The position numbers and the translations under genes were made by a program. Positions 21,546 through 22,197 of a stretch of 22,197 nucleotides of DNA are shown here, in pieces. Positions within the stretch are counted from its first letter, which is position 1. Each line of letters opens with the position of its first letter. Under the pieces are notes generated by a model that saw only the letters and a program-made list of their open reading frames with translations, had not been told where the DNA came from and ran no database searches. The stretch comes from CAYMAI01 sp964388445 (lineage in GTDB: Bacteria > 4484-113 > JAGGVC01), in contig CAYMAI010000015.1 of the NCBI GenBank assembly GCA_964388445.1, forward strand, positions 1 to 22,197. Reading direction: 5' to 3'.

Positions 21546-22197
21546 ATGAGCAATATTGCAAATGGACAAAACGGCGGGGCGCGGACGGCGTTCCTGCTTG
21601 TCACGGACATTCATCGCTCCACGCAGTTATGGGAGCGGCTTCACGATGATTTCAGGCCCGTGCTGGAGCGGCACAACGGCGAAGTGGAAGCTTCCGTATC
21701 CGCGCACGGCGGCGAAATAATGAAAAACCTCGGCGACGGGTACATCGCCGTTTTCACCGGAGCGGAAGAATGTCTGAATTGCTGCGTCGAAGTCCAACAG
21801 AAAGTCGCATCGTTCGAGCCGCTGCCCGACGGGACGAGATTACTCGTCAGAGCCGTCGCTCACGGCGGGACGCTCGTGCCGCTTGCCGCGGGTAAAGGCT
21901 GGTTCGGTCAGCCGATCAACCGCGCGTCGCGTATCTGTCAGGTGTGCCATCCCGGACAAACGCTCGTGTCCGAAGTGGTGAAGACGTTCATCGGTGCGCC
22001 GCCCGCGCCTATCAAGTTCATAGACCTCGGCGAGCACCGATTGCGAGACCTTGCCGAGCCTGAAAAGCTTTATCAAGTGGCGCATCCGGATTTCCCTGTT
22101 AGCGAGTTCGAGCCGCTTCCGACGCTTGCGGGCTACAGGCCTAACAACCTTACGATTCAGCCGAACGCGTTTATCGGACGCGAGAAAGAACTTGCGG
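21546..22197 (+). CDS. Class III adenylate/guanylate cyclase domain protein (3' partial)
   Basis: The frame is open to the right edge, and 217 codons are visible. Residues about 14-185 form a class III cyclase domain. It has FLLVTDIHRSTQLWERL with D21 in the first metal position, GGEIMKNLGDGYIAVF with K60 and D64, and WFGQPINRASRICQVCHPGQTLVSE, which includes the conserved Asn and Arg region. Then follow LGEHRLRDLAEPEKLYQV and a linker leading to PNNLTIQPNAFIGREKELA, the usual start of an NB-ARC/AAA-type ATPase domain with TPR repeats in large cyclase-ATPase proteins. These make cAMP or cGMP, or are signalling proteins with a regulatory cyclase module. A TATAAT nine bases before the ATG suggests a nearly leaderless transcript. 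The rest of the gene lies beyond the window. Confidence 0.88.
   Translation, partial: MSNIANGQNGGARTAFLLVTDIHRSTQLWERLHDDFRPVLERHNGEVEASVSAHGGEIMKNLGDGYIAVFTGAEECLNCCVEVQQKVASFEPLPDGTRLLVRAVAHGGTLVPLAAGKGWFGQPINRASRICQVCHPGQTLVSEVVKTFIGAPPAPIKFIDLGEHRLRDLAEPEKLYQVAHPDFPVSEFEPLPTLAGYRPNNLTIQPNAFIGREKELA

Overview
This is bacterial chromosomal DNA. It is gene-dense, with mostly high-GC synonymous positions, three tRNA genes, sigma-70-type -35/-10 elements and housekeeping genes (queG, an obg-like gene, nadD). The lineage cannot be fixed from sequence alone. The PKD surface protein, PAS-rich sensor, PP2C phosphatase, pilin-like proteins and class III cyclase suit an uncultivated free-living bacterium. 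Several starts are GTG or ATG lying 6-9 nt after a -10 hexamer with no Shine-Dalgarno, so leaderless transcription seems common.

Left part (1-9219): the 3' end of a PKD-domain surface protein ends in seven exact 150-bp repeats. After it comes a tight five-gene operon with overlaps of 8, 4, 1 and 4 bp. Its genes are a divergent sigma-54-like protein whose RpoN box is not recognisable, epoxyqueuosine reductase (queG), a protein of eight PAS domains plus one GAF with no kinase or other output domain, a glyoxalase-fold (VOC) protein and an ADP-ribosylglycohydrolase. A small exported protein follows.

Middle (9850-14650): tRNA-Pro(GGG), a tRNA-like remnant, tRNA-Lys(TTT) and tRNA-Glu(TTC). Next is the obg-nadD locus, where the Obg homologue keeps its glycine-rich Obg fold but has lost the GTPase motifs. 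Then comes a PP2C phosphatase fused to what looks like a degenerate kinase domain, a small membrane protein, and a short intergenic transcript with a consensus promoter and two hairpins (likely small RNA).

Right part (14654-22197): a more AT-rich minus-strand block holds a DUF3800 (RNase H-like) gene coupled to a likely BECR-fold nuclease. Beside it is a pilin-like gene separated from an in-frame C-terminal ORF by a single TAA. A short remnant of the 3' end of a 2-hydroxyacid dehydrogenase gene lies 1.3 kb from the intact gene, suggesting duplication or insertion there. The dehydrogenase is divergent from a lactate permease-family gene, followed by an amidase, a zinc-ribbon/pilin-like membrane protein and the start of a class III cyclase that runs off the window.

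The main novelty is a concentration of proteins that keep a family fold but lose its active motifs: a pseudo-GTPase Obg, a sigma-54 without a recognisable RpoN box, a pseudokinase-phosphatase fusion and a PAS array without an effector. Second is the DUF3800-nuclease pair. All of these calls come from reading the sequence by eye; no database search was done.
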